From Proteiniphilum sp. (GTDB lineage Bacteria > Bacteroidota > Bacteroidia > Bacteroidales > Dysgonomonadaceae): a stretch of DNA of 10,498 nt. The first letter of the stretch is position 1, and each line of letters begins with the position of its first letter. The notes below the pieces were generated by a model. That model had not been told where the DNA came from, searched no databases, and saw nothing but the letters and a program-made list of their open reading frames with translations. Both the position numbers and the translations under genes were made by a program. Shown in pieces: positions 1-8,048 of the stretch. The stretch spans positions 1 through 10,498 of the forward strand of contig JAIRSV010000157.1 in assembly GCA_031255275.1 (NCBI GenBank), read 5' to 3'.

Positions 1-918
1 CAAAAGACGAATTTTAATTTTGAAATCCTGATTCACGACGACGCCTCGACCGACGGAACACCCGATATTATCCGGGAATACGAACGGAAATACCCCGGTC
101 TTATCAAACCGATATGTCAGACGAAGAACCAGTATACGCAGGGAATCAATCCCGGGCGGATCAATTCCGACAGAGCCGTCGGCAAATACATTGCCTATTG
201 CGAAGGCGACGACTACTGGACAGATCCCCTGAAATTGCAAAAGCAGGTAGATTTTCTGGAAAACCATCCGGAATACGGACTTGTCTGTACCGGCGCCCGC
301 AAATATTATCAAGCGAAAAACGTATTCAAAAACCGGGAGTACCTCAAACCGGCAGATATAACCTATGAGTCGTTGATCGTTTGGAACAGGCGTATCCGCA
401 AAACCGTCGATATGGTCACCCTCACCGTCTGTTACCGCAAAGAGCTGCGGCGTATCATCGACGACACTTTTTGCGAAAAATTAGACCCCGGGAAATATTT
501 CACCGGAGACTGGGCGCTCTTTTTAAGAATGACAATCATTTCCGGAATAAGATTTTTGCCGGATGTCACCGGCGTTTACCGGGTGCTCGACGAATCCATC
601 ACCCACTCGAAGACAAACAGACAGCGTATCATCCTCTTCAACGGTCAGTGCTCGCGTACGATACTGTATTTCCTTGAAAATTATCCCATTCAAAACGAAA
701 GAGTGATGCATCGTTTAAGGTTCCGTCACACACTCACCGTTTGCAAAAGCCTTATGATTTCCCGCGATTTCGATTCTCTCCGCACCATTCACATACCGTT
801 TTACCGGTCAATTAAACGGCTTCCGTCATTTGTTATCTGCTCCCTGTGCAAATACAGACCATTCTTTGACCTCTTTTCGGCTTTACTGTACCCTCATAAA
901 CAGGGCACGGCTTTTTAG
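1..918 (+). CDS. Family 2 glycosyltransferase (5' end missing)
   Basis: The reading frame is open from the first base and ends at TAG 916-918, giving 305 residues; the start lies outside the window. The visible part begins just before the GT-A nucleotide-sugar motif (ILIHDDASTDGT, residues 9-20), so about 30 N-terminal residues are probably absent. Residues 67-73 (CEGDDYW) hold the acidic DxD-type metal and UDP-sugar site, followed by DPLKLQKQVDFLENHPEYG, a very common GT2 continuation. Residues 169-201 (GDWALFLRM, then FLPDVTGVYR) match the region forming the rest of the acceptor site. I see no membrane segment, so it is probably a cytoplasmic or peripheral enzyme adding a sugar to a surface polysaccharide or glycolipid; donor and acceptor cannot be read. 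The gene is more AT-rich than the central genes, as is common for capsule or LPS loci. It ends 12 bp from the convergent protease gene. Confidence 0.9.
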   Translation, partial: QKTNFNFEILIHDDASTDGTPDIIREYERKYPGLIKPICQTKNQYTQGINPGRINSDRAVGKYIAYCEGDDYWTDPLKLQKQVDFLENHPEYGLVCTGARKYYQAKNVFKNREYLKPADITYESLIVWNRRIRKTVDMVTLTVCYRKELRRIIDDTFCEKLDPGKYFTGDWALFLRMTIISGIRFLPDVTGVYRVLDESITHSKTNRQRIILFNGQCSRTILYFLENYPIQNERVMHRLRFRHTLTVCKSLMISRDFDSLRTIHIPFYRSIKRLPSFVICSLCKYRPFFDLFSALLYPHKQGTAF

Positions 919-930
919 TACAGGTTTTTA

Positions 931-2331
931 TTACACCGGCACCTGACGGCCTTTCACGGTCACATACAGCTGGAAGTTCTCATACCGCATCACCACCACC
1001 TCGGAGCCCTTATCAATAAAACCCCTCAGAGAGTTGGCGTCATAAAAATCACCGTCCACGCAGACCATCCCCGAAGGATGAAGGTCTGTCGCCGCCACCC
1101 CCGTCCTGCCGACCAGAGAGACCGGTGCCGTCGATACGGAGACGTATCCCTCCTGATCGGCCCGGAGAGCTGCGAATTGCAGAAATCCCGGTTTGCCGAT
1201 CCGCCCCGACAGGTATATGATAAGGGCTACACCCATCCCCGTACCCCCCAGCACAACCATCAGCGAACGGAATACCTCTGTGACGGGCAATCCGTCGAAA
1301 TTGAACCGTATATTGCCGATCAGGGCAAGCACCAGCGCCGAAATGATACAGAGTATGCCCAGTATGCCGGTGACCCCGAAGCCGGGAATGACAAATATTT
1401 CAAAAACAATAAAAATAAGACCCAGTACAAACAGCAGCACTTCCCAGCTCTGAGCGTATCCGGTCAGATAGAGCGGCGTGAAGTAGAGGATGGCCGCCGT
1501 GACAGCCGCCGCCGTGGGGAAACCGATGCCGGGCGACTGCAATTCAAAGTAAATTCCACCTATAATAAGCATAATCAGCAGCGCCTGCACGATTCCGCCG
1601 GTGAGAAAGCCTTTGATCCTGTCATACAGAGAGGGATTGTAGGTTTCCAGCGTATAGTCGCCGAAGCCCAGGTGCGACACAATCACCTCGTGCACACTCT
1701 CCGCAATGCCGTCACAGTAACCCAGTTCCACCGCCTGGGCAGCCGTCAGGGTGAGTATCTGCGTGGAGTCGGCAAAGCCGCGTACCACTATCCGCTCGTC
1801 CACCATCGCTTCGGCAATCGACGGGTCACGCCGCCACTTCGAGAGGGTATCCCCCGCGTGCACCGACGTCACCTTGCCGTGACTCTCTGCCGTGGCGCGC
1901 ATGATCGCTCGCATGTAAGACTGGTACTTGTCAGACGCCCTTTCGCCGCTTCCACCCTCCACCACCGTGGCCGCGCCGATGGAACCGCTGCTGCGCATAA
2001 ATATACTGTCGCAGGCGATCGAAATAAGGGCGCCCGCCGAAGCGGCGTTATTGTCAATAAAGACGTATACCGGAAGGGGGGCGTTGAGAATGGCCGTCCG
2101 CATGGAATCGGCCTCCGTCACACCGCCCCCGTAGGTATTCATGTGCAGAAGCACGGCGGTGGCGTCTTTTCCGGTCGCTTCGTGCAGGCCGTTTTGCAGG
2201 TATATCCACGTATTGCTGCCGATACTTTCCCGGATGTTGATCCGGTAGATCACAGGTTTGGTCTCCTGCGCCGGGAGATCGGACAGGGAAAGCAGGATGA
2301 ACAGAAACAGGAGTGTTTGAAAATTTCTCAT
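931..2331 (-). CDS. NfeD-family membrane-bound ClpP-class serine protease
   Basis: A full-length 466-residue protein. Residues 1-22 form a signal peptide ending LPAQ. Residues 27-215 are the ClpP/SppA-like protease domain: an oxyanion-type glycine run (YGGG, 67-70), the likely nucleophile Ser98 in NNAASAGALI, and Lys135 in SDKYQSYMRA as the likely general base, matching the Ser-Lys dyad known in archaeal 1510-N/NfeD proteases. Residues 245-375 hold about four to five hydrophobic membrane segments, and residues 395-466 form the C-terminal NfeD OB-fold. This is the long form of the family, in which protease, membrane part and OB domain are fused. The family is thought to act in membrane quality control, often with a stomatin/SPFH partner, but no such partner gene is next to it here. 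It starts at ATG 2329-2331, with a minus-strand -7 box 22 bp upstream. The large opposite-strand frame over this gene is a shadow. Confidence 0.93.
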   Translation of the reverse strand: MRNFQTLLFLFILLSLSDLPAQETKPVIYRINIRESIGSNTWIYLQNGLHEATGKDATAVLLHMNTYGGGVTEADSMRTAILNAPLPVYVFIDNNAASAGALISIACDSIFMRSSGSIGAATVVEGGSGERASDKYQSYMRAIMRATAESHGKVTSVHAGDTLSKWRRDPSIAEAMVDERIVVRGFADSTQILTLTAAQAVELGYCDGIAESVHEVIVSHLGFGDYTLETYNPSLYDRIKGFLTGGIVQALLIMLIIGGIYFELQSPGIGFPTAAAVTAAILYFTPLYLTGYAQSWEVLLFVLGLIFIVFEIFVIPGFGVTGILGILCIISALVLALIGNIRFNFDGLPVTEVFRSLMVVLGGTGMGVALIIYLSGRIGKPGFLQFAALRADQEGYVSVSTAPVSLVGRTGVAATDLHPSGMVCVDGDFYDANSLRGFIDKGSEVVVMRYENFQLYVTVKGRQVPV

Positions 2332-2352
2332 TTTTCACAAGGTTTAATACGG

Positions 2353-2360
2353 CAAAGGTA
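2353..2360 (-). promoter_or_regulatory. -7 promoter box for the NfeD protease gene
   Basis: CAAAGGTA on the plus strand reads TACCTTTG on the minus strand, an exact match to the Bacteroidota TAnnTTTG -7 element. It lies 22 bp before the start codon, which fits a short leader. I do not see a clear TTTG -33 element at the expected distance. Confidence 0.5.
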
Positions 2361-2401
2361 ATAGATTTTGCCGCTCGATATTCATTTTCATTTAAAATGT
2401 C

Positions 2402-2409
2402 TATATTTG
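2402..2409 (+). promoter_or_regulatory. -7 promoter box for the FolK-like gene
   Basis: TATATTTG matches TAnnTTTG exactly and ends 17 bp before the ATG at 2427, in an AT-rich stretch. The expected -33 TTTG is not obvious. A start of transcription just after this box would leave a leader of roughly 10-15 nt and would rule out the longer in-frame ATG at 2313, which lies upstream of the box. Confidence 0.5.
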
Positions 2410-2426
2410 TACCTCAATTTATCGGT

Positions 2427-2831
2427 ATGAGCACAATTATACTAAGCATAGGATCAAATACATTTGCCAGAACCAATATCGACAAGGCTAAGAGAATGTT
2501 GGCGTTTCTCTTTCCCTGTATCGTTTTCAGCGAAGCCGTCCTGACCGAACCGGAGGACAGCAAGATTGCCTTCCTCTATCGGAATGTGCTGGCCAAGGCG
2601 GAAACGGAGATGTCGCAGAACGAGGTGCTGGAGAAGATCAAACAGACCGAACATGCCGTAGGGCGTTCCCCGAGAGACAAGTTCCTGGGCAGGGTGATCA
2701 TCGACATCGACCTCATTAAATACAGAGATCGCATCCTTCGTCCGGAGGATTTCAGGAAGGATTACATACAGAAGCTGCTGATTTCGCTTCCACCGCTCGA
2801 AGATATAAGGGAGATCGGACCGATGCCGTGA
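2427..2831 (+). CDS. folK: Short FolK-like 6-hydroxymethyldihydropterin pyrophosphokinase (HPPK)
   Basis: A 134-residue protein, shorter than the roughly 160 residues of E. coli FolK. HPPK transfers pyrophosphate from ATP to 6-hydroxymethyl-7,8-dihydropterin in folate synthesis, in the cytoplasm. Visible family features are the N-terminal strand and loop ILSIGSNT (5-12), TEPED in the position of the pterin-binding loop (40-44), Asn53 in YRNVLAKAE, and the magnesium-binding pair Asp93 and Asp95 in IIDIDLIKY. The classic signature G-P-R-x-x-D-x-D is altered: the residue three before Asp93 is Val90, and the nearest arginine is Arg89. From memory, short HPPK proteins with a similar IDIDL core occur across Bacteroidota, so this is probably a clade variant and not a broken gene. 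The start at 2427 is chosen because it begins directly before the conserved strand and follows a -7 box; an upstream in-frame ATG at 2313 would overlap the protease gene. A strong terminator follows. Confidence 0.75.
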   Translation: MSTIILSIGSNTFARTNIDKAKRMLAFLFPCIVFSEAVLTEPEDSKIAFLYRNVLAKAETEMSQNEVLEKIKQTEHAVGRSPRDKFLGRVIIDIDLIKYRDRILRPEDFRKDYIQKLLISLPPLEDIREIGPMP

Positions 2832-2912
2832 CGGTCTCAGGCAACAGAATTACAGTTTAGCACATGATGTGAAGGCTGAGGAGGGTGACGGTACACCCAC
2901 CTCGCCGGACGG

Positions 2913-2941
2913 GTCCCCCGCGTGACGGGGGACTTTTTTTT
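2913..2941 (+). terminator. Intrinsic terminator after the FolK-like gene
   Basis: A perfect 8-bp stem, GTCCCCCG (2913-2920) with CGGGGGAC (2926-2933), a 5-nt loop CGTGA, and eight T residues at 2934-2941. The T tract is only on the plus-strand side, so it stops transcription coming from the FolK-like gene, 82 bp after its stop codon. It would not act for the minus-strand RelA/SpoT gene that ends at 3013. The rest of the gap 2832-3012 shows nothing further. Confidence 0.9.
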
Positions 2942-3012
2942 AGCCTTCCGGCCCAAGCCGCTAATCCTGATAAAGGAAGGACGTATATAAACCGGCACAC
3001 CCGCGAAGAGGA

Positions 3013-5202
3013 TCAGTTCAGCCGCGAAACGGATTTTATACCCTTCACCGCGCGCAGCTTCTTCATCAAACGGTCGAGTATGGAGGTATCGCCCAGCATC
3101 ACGGCAATGTTTCCCTGAAAAAGTCCGTCGCTGGAATCGATGGTGACGGAACGCATCTGTACGCCCGCCTCCTTCGAGATGATGGACATCAGACTGGAGA
3201 TGATATTGATCCGGTCATTTCCCGTCACCCGCAGTATGATGGTATAGAGAGAAGCACCCGTTTTGCCCGACCAGCGCGCCTTCAGTATCCGGTAACCGTA
3301 TCGGGTGAACAGGTCATGCGCATTGGGGCAGCCGGTGCGATGGATCTTGATCCCGCGGGAGGAGACGAAACCGAAGATATTGTCGCCGAAAATCGGATTG
3401 CAGCACTTTGCCGGCGTATAGTCTATGCCGGTGAGGTTGCGGTCGATGATCAGCTCGTCGGCGCCGAAAGCGCCGGACGGAGGCGTTTTCAGCGTGAACT
3501 CGCCGGCGCCGGCCACAGCATGACTTTCAGCTTCGCGACCCTCCAGATAGCGGTCTATCACCCAGTTTACATCCATCTTTCCGGCCGCCATGTCGACGTA
3601 GAAATCGGTGACGGTTTTGTACTTAAGCTTTTTGATAAGCTGCATCAGACGCGATTCGTCCAGTTCGATCTTCCGGTTCCTCATCCGGCGAAAGAGCGTT
3701 TCACGGGCAATCTCCACCTGCTTTCCGGCCTCCTCCTTCAGCAACTGACGGATTTTTGTACGCGCCTTCGAGGTTACGGCGAAGCTTAACCAGTCCTGCT
3801 TCGGCGTCTGGTGAGAGGAGGTGTTGATCTTGACCTGATCGCCGCTCTTGAGGATGTGACGGATGGGGACGTTCGTCCCGTTGACCGTTGCCGACACGCA
3901 GGTTGTCCCCAGGGTAGAGTGGATGGCAAAGGCGAAGTCGAGGACGGTCGCTCCGCGCGGAAGCCGGAAGAGGTCGCCGCCGGGGGTGAAGACAAATATT
4001 TCTTCGCCATAGAGGTCGAGCCTGAAGGCGGACGACGGACGCACGGCATCGTCACCGCCGGCCACGGACGGGGCGCGCAGCGAACTCAGCCAGGCGTCAA
4101 GCGCCGCCTCGGGCTTCACGCCCTTATACTTCCAGTGCGCAGCCAGGCCACGTTCGGCCACCTCGTCCATCCGCTTCGTGCGGATCTGCACTTCCACCCA
4201 CCTTGCGCCCGGCCCCAGCACGGTGGTGTGAAGCGATTCATAACCGTTGCTCTTGGGGATGGAAAGCCAGTCCTTGAGGCGTGCCGGATTGGGCTGATAC
4301 ATGTCTGTGACGATGGAGTAGGTTTGCCAGCAAAGGGCCTTTTCGCGGTCGGGCGGCGCGTCGAGGATGATGCGGATGGCAAACAGGTCGTAGATATTTT
4401 CGAACTCAATCTGCTGTTTCGCCAGCTTGTTGCGGATGGAGTGGATGGATTTGGTACGTCCCTTGATGTCGCACTTCAGGCCCGCTTTGTCGAGGCGCTC
4501 CTTCACGGGCGCGATAAATTCGCTGATGTAGCGGTCACGCGAGCGCTTGGTCTCGTTCAGCTTGCGGGCGATGAAGTCATACCGGGCGCGGTCGGTATAT
4601 TTGAGGGAGAGGTCTTCGAGTTCGGACTTGACGGTATAGAGTCCCAGCCGGTGTGCGAGGGGGGCGTACAGGCTGGCGGACTCTTCCGCGAGAGCAGCCC
4701 GGCGGACGGGAAGATCGTCTTTCGCGTCACGCATCTGCTGCAGCCGGCGGGCAATGAGGATGAAGATTACGCGGAGATCTCCCGCTTCGGAAAGCAGGAG
4801 GCGGATGTGATTTTCGGCGGCAGCGGCGGCGGCAGGTTTGTCACCGAAACGGCTGACGCTTCTCAGTCCGCGGAGGATGTTCGCCGTTTCGCTTCCGAAG
4901 AGACGACGGACTTCGTCGGGCGGAGGGGCGACGGACGACGGAAGCTGTGACAGCAGGGAGGCGCAGACGGCCGGCTGTTTGAGTCCGATTTCGTCGACAA
5001 GCGTGAGGGCTGTCCGCAACGCCGCTTCGGGGCGATCTGTCGCTCCGTCGTCCGGCGCCTCTCCCGCTCCGCACGGGGCGCTGCGCAGCAGCGCCTTCAG
5101 GGCGGTGACGCGGGGGATGTCCCACTCCTGCCGGAAAAAGCGGTAGAGCTTCCTCCACAGGGGGAGGTGCGGGGGGGGATCCGTGAAAACAGGCAGGTTC
5201 AT
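3013..5202 (-). CDS. RelA/SpoT homologue, (p)ppGpp synthetase with degenerate hydrolase domain
   Basis: A 729-residue long RSH protein of the stringent response, making (p)ppGpp from GTP or GDP and ATP. The order is: HD-like domain (about 1-200), synthetase (about 220-360), TGS (398-460), helical region, conserved-cysteine domain (598-628, with Cys600, Cys601, His621 and Cys625), and ACT domain (650-729). The synthetase is intact: Gly248/Arg249 and Lys251, Asp272 in YDLFAIR, RLKD at 308-311, SNGYESLHTTV (318-328), the catalytic Glu337 in VEVQIRT, and AAHWKYKG. The hydrolase is not: the usual LLHDVVEDT stretch reads LLSQLPSS (83-90), and the later HD-domain aspartate in LADRLHNMR is replaced in IARRLQQMR (150-158, Arg152). 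It should therefore be a synthetase only, although its RLKD motif is the basic RXKD form typical of bifunctional Rel/SpoT, not the acidic EXDD of E. coli RelA. Another hydrolase is expected elsewhere in the genome. The start at 5200-5202 has a weak, very close AAGGA and a -7 box upstream. Confidence 0.95.
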   Translation of the reverse strand: MNLPVFTDPPPHLPLWRKLYRFFRQEWDIPRVTALKALLRSAPCGAGEAPDDGATDRPEAALRTALTLVDEIGLKQPAVCASLLSQLPSSVAPPPDEVRRLFGSETANILRGLRSVSRFGDKPAAAAAAENHIRLLLSEAGDLRVIFILIARRLQQMRDAKDDLPVRRAALAEESASLYAPLAHRLGLYTVKSELEDLSLKYTDRARYDFIARKLNETKRSRDRYISEFIAPVKERLDKAGLKCDIKGRTKSIHSIRNKLAKQQIEFENIYDLFAIRIILDAPPDREKALCWQTYSIVTDMYQPNPARLKDWLSIPKSNGYESLHTTVLGPGARWVEVQIRTKRMDEVAERGLAAHWKYKGVKPEAALDAWLSSLRAPSVAGGDDAVRPSSAFRLDLYGEEIFVFTPGGDLFRLPRGATVLDFAFAIHSTLGTTCVSATVNGTNVPIRHILKSGDQVKINTSSHQTPKQDWLSFAVTSKARTKIRQLLKEEAGKQVEIARETLFRRMRNRKIELDESRLMQLIKKLKYKTVTDFYVDMAAGKMDVNWVIDRYLEGREAESHAVAGAGEFTLKTPPSGAFGADELIIDRNLTGIDYTPAKCCNPIFGDNIFGFVSSRGIKIHRTGCPNAHDLFTRYGYRILKARWSGKTGASLYTIILRVTGNDRINIISSLMSIISKEAGVQMRSVTIDSSDGLFQGNIAVMLGDTSILDRLMKKLRAVKGIKSVSRLN

Positions 5203-5233
5203 TCCTTCTATATTTCAGTCAACTTTTGTTCCG

Positions 5234-5241
5234 CAAATTTA
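5234..5241 (-). promoter_or_regulatory. -7 promoter box for the RelA/SpoT homologue
   Basis: CAAATTTA on the plus strand reads TAAATTTG on the minus strand, an exact TAnnTTTG match, 31 bp upstream of the start codon. No clear -33 element was found at normal spacing. Divergent from the beta-mannosidase promoter candidate at 5297. Confidence 0.5.
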
Positions 5242-5296
5242 TAGCTTTCTGCCGAACATCGGGTGAGGGGCGGTCAAAAGTTCGGGAAGGATTTCT

Positions 5297-5304
5297 TATA
5301 TTTG
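5297..5304 (+). promoter_or_regulatory. -7 promoter box for the beta-mannosidase gene
   Basis: TATATTTG matches TAnnTTTG exactly. It lies 84 bp before the ATG at 5389, which would give a leader of about 75-80 nt, longer than the other leaders in this window. The leader shows no obvious riboswitch. The box lies inside the longer open frame that begins at 5263, which is one reason to reject that start. Confidence 0.45.
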
Positions 5305-5388
5305 CGGGATAAAGATGTCTCCCGAACGGATGCCGGTACGCCGGATCCGCCGCGTGGCCATCGTTATAATCACACTAATTCAATCATT

Positions 5389-7956
5389 ATGTATATGCAA
5401 AAACTTATATCTTTTCTGTTTTTTCTTCTCGCCATGGCGTCGGTTTTGCCGGCGCAGGAGGGCGAGACGCTCCGGCTGAACGAGGGCTGGGAATTTTCGC
5501 AAATGAATGAGGGGCAGTGGTATGCCGCCGAGGTGCCGGGATCTGTGCAGCGCGACCTGGTGCGACACGGGGTGTTGCCCGACCCCTTTTATGGCAGCAA
5601 CGAGGAGAAGGTGCAGTGGGTGGAGGATGTGAACTGGGACTTCAGGAAGACATTCGCCGTGACGGCCGCTCAGCTGGAGTATGCCGACGCGCAACTCCTC
5701 TTCGAGGGGCTGGACACCCATGCCGACGTGTTTCTGAACGGTGCGCGCATCCTGCGTGCCGAAAACATGTTTATCAGCTATCGGGTGCCGGTGAAGCCGC
5801 TGCTGAAGGTGGGCGAGAATCATCTCTATATCCGCTTCCATTCGCCGGTGCAGCAGATGATGCCGGCCCGGGAGACGCTGGGATATGATTATCCGGCGGG
5901 GAACGATCACCGGGACGAGAAGCTGAGCGTCTATAACCGCAAGGCTCCCTATCACTTTGGATGGGACTGGGGGATACGGATCGTGCAGATGGGTATCTGG
6001 AAACCGGTTTCGCTGAGTTTCTGCAACGATGCCCGCATCGAGGATTATTACGTGAAGCAGACTTCGGTGACGGAACTGTCGGCCGAAATCGACAATCAGA
6101 TAGAGATCCGTTCGCTGGCAGACGCGCCGCAACAGGCCGTCGTCACCGTGGAATATGGCCTGAACGGCAGCGCCGGGGGTCAGGTATCGAAGAGCGTGAC
6201 GCTGCAACCGGGTGACAACAGCGTCTCCATTCCGCTGACCGTCGACCGGCCACAGCGCTGGATGCCTGTGCACTGGGGCAGGCAGCATCTGTATGACTTC
6301 AGGGTGAAGGTTGCGGCAGGCAACCGGGTGCTGGCCGAAAAAACGGTCAGAACCGGACTGCGATCCGTCCGCCTGGTGCAGGAGGAGGATGCACATGGAC
6401 GCTCGTTCGGCTTCGAGGTGAACGGCATCCCCGTCTTTGCCAAAGGCGCCAACTATATTCCCGGAGAGATTTTCACGACGCAGCAGGACGCCGGTTATTA
6501 CGAACGGCTGTTCGACAACATCACGTCGGCTAACATGAACTTTGTACGCGTGTGGGGCGGCGGCATTTATGAGAACGAGGAGTTCTATCGCCTGGCCGAC
6601 GAGAAGGGAATCCTGGTATGGCAGGACTTCATCTTCGGGTGCGTGCCCTACCCCTCGGACGACATCTTTCTGGCAAACGTGCGCGAGGAGGTGATCTGCA
6701 ACATCAAACGCCTGCGCAACCACGCCTCGCTGGCGTTCTGGTGCGGCAACAACGAGGTGGAAGAGGGTCTCCGTCACTGGGGCTGGCAGAAGGAGTATCC
6801 GACGGAGGTGATGGACGCCTGGTTTGAGGGATACGACAAAACGTTTCGCACGCTGCTCCCCTCGCTGGTAGATCAGTTTGACGGCACACGCAGCTACATC
6901 CACGGATCGCCCTATGACTCCAACTGGGGCAATCCCGAGAAGTTCGCGGCGAGCGACGCGCACGACTGGGGACTGTGGTACGGTCACCTGCCGTTTGAGG
7001 GGATGGCCGAACGCCTGCCGCGCTTTGCCAGCGAATTTGGCTTTCAGTCATTTCCCGAGATGAAGACCATCCGCTCGTTTGCCCCCGAGGAGCAGTGGAG
7101 CCTCGAGAGCGAGGTGATGACCGTACATCAGAAGGCATCCACCGGCAATTCCCTGATCAAAAAATATATGGAGATGTATTACCCGACGCCGCGCAACTTC
7201 GAGGATTTCGTCTACATCGGCCTCGTGATGCAGGGCAACGGCATGGAAGAGTCGGTAGAAGCCATGCGGCGCGGAAGACCCTACTGCATGGGATCGTTCT
7301 ACTGGCAGATCAACGACGACTGGCCCGTCGTATCGTGGTCGAGCATCGACTATCACAACAACTGGAAGGCGCAGCATTATCGCATGAGGGATGTGCTGGC
7401 ACCGCTCGCCCTGGGCGTCGAGTACAGGGACGGGAAGCTGAATTACTATACGATGTCCGACTACCTGGAAGACCGCGAAAACCTGTGGCTGACGGTGCAG
7501 GTGATTGACTTCGAGACCGGTCGGCGGAAAGAGTTCCGCGAACGCGTCAGCGCCCCCGCCAATGCCAGCCGCATCGTCAGGACGTTCGACGCGTCGGCAC
7601 TGACAGACGATGCCGGGAAGGCGCGTACGGTGATTCACGCCACCCTGAGCGACAGCAAAGGAGCGGTTGTCTCGACCAAAGACTACTTCTTCCACTGGCC
7701 CAACAAACTGGCGTTGCCGGAAACGGAAGTGAAATCCACCGTACGGTATCGCGACGGGGAGTATCGGGTGACGCTTTCGAGCAGGAAGCTGGCGAAAGAC
7801 GTATTTGTGGAAATCCCCGTGCAGGGAGCGCGATTCAGCGACAACTTCATCGACCTGCTGCCGGGAGAGAAACGGGAGATCGTGATCACCTCGCCCGCGC
7901 TGAAGGCGGCTGACAGGGTACCCGTCACCGTGAAGCATGTGAGGGAAACGTATTGA
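5389..7956 (+). CDS. Secreted beta-mannosidase, glycoside hydrolase family 2
   Basis: An 855-residue enzyme expected to release terminal beta-1,4-linked mannose from mannan oligosaccharides or N-glycan cores in the periplasm. Residues 1-22 are a signal peptide (hydrophobic ISFLFFLLAMASVL, cleavage near PA|Q); no lipobox cysteine is seen. GH2 domains follow in order: jelly-roll sugar-binding domain (about 25-215, with GLDTHADVFLNG and FGWDWGIRI), immunoglobulin-like domain (about 220-330), TIM barrel (about 335-675), and C-terminal beta domains. The likely acid/base is Glu456 in WCGNNEVEEG and the likely nucleophile is Glu549 in RFASEFGFQSFP. Their spacing of 93, the barrel motifs FVRVWGGGIYE (385-395) and PVVSWSSIDYHNNWKA, and the length closely resemble the Bacteroides thetaiotaomicron enzyme BtMan2A as I remember it. 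The start could also be the second ATG at 5395. No SusC/SusD or regulator is adjacent, so this is not a visible polysaccharide utilisation locus. No terminator follows; transcription may run into the 42-bp array. Confidence 0.95.
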   Translation: MYMQKLISFLFFLLAMASVLPAQEGETLRLNEGWEFSQMNEGQWYAAEVPGSVQRDLVRHGVLPDPFYGSNEEKVQWVEDVNWDFRKTFAVTAAQLEYADAQLLFEGLDTHADVFLNGARILRAENMFISYRVPVKPLLKVGENHLYIRFHSPVQQMMPARETLGYDYPAGNDHRDEKLSVYNRKAPYHFGWDWGIRIVQMGIWKPVSLSFCNDARIEDYYVKQTSVTELSAEIDNQIEIRSLADAPQQAVVTVEYGLNGSAGGQVSKSVTLQPGDNSVSIPLTVDRPQRWMPVHWGRQHLYDFRVKVAAGNRVLAEKTVRTGLRSVRLVQEEDAHGRSFGFEVNGIPVFAKGANYIPGEIFTTQQDAGYYERLFDNITSANMNFVRVWGGGIYENEEFYRLADEKGILVWQDFIFGCVPYPSDDIFLANVREEVICNIKRLRNHASLAFWCGNNEVEEGLRHWGWQKEYPTEVMDAWFEGYDKTFRTLLPSLVDQFDGTRSYIHGSPYDSNWGNPEKFAASDAHDWGLWYGHLPFEGMAERLPRFASEFGFQSFPEMKTIRSFAPEEQWSLESEVMTVHQKASTGNSLIKKYMEMYYPTPRNFEDFVYIGLVMQGNGMEESVEAMRRGRPYCMGSFYWQINDDWPVVSWSSIDYHNNWKAQHYRMRDVLAPLALGVEYRDGKLNYYTMSDYLEDRENLWLTVQVIDFETGRRKEFRERVSAPANASRIVRTFDASALTDDAGKARTVIHATLSDSKGAVVSTKDYFFHWPNKLALPETEVKSTVRYRDGEYRVTLSSRKLAKDVFVEIPVQGARFSDNFIDLLPGEKREIVITSPALKAADRVPVTVKHVRETY

Positions 7957-8048
7957 AATCCACCCTCAACGCAAAGCAGTCAGCAGATGGAAGCCGTCAC
8001 AGGGAAGTCCGGATACGGGATACGGGAAGCGTCCGCTTCCGGCGGAAG

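Noticed and set aside
114..368. Small plus-strand frame at the left edge
   Set aside because: It is out of frame with the glycosyltransferase, whose motifs (HDDASTDGT, EGDDYW) are continuous in the other frame from base 1.
1078..2361. 427-codon open frame on the plus strand
   Set aside because: It lies antisense to the NfeD protease, is rich in Arg, His and Gln with no domain, and the opposite strand has clear catalytic motifs and membrane segments.
3811..4950. 379-codon open frame on the plus strand
   Set aside because: It is antisense to the RelA/SpoT homologue, whose synthetase and TGS motifs fix the coding strand. No family is recognisable in the plus-strand product.
5263..5388. N-terminal extension of the beta-mannosidase from the ATG at 5263
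   Set aside because: The extension is polar and would bury the signal peptide that starts at 5389, and the likely promoter box at 5297 lies inside it.
5380..6987. 535-codon open frame on the minus strand
   Set aside because: It is antisense to the beta-mannosidase; GC-rich codon bias leaves the complementary frame open. The product has no recognisable domain.
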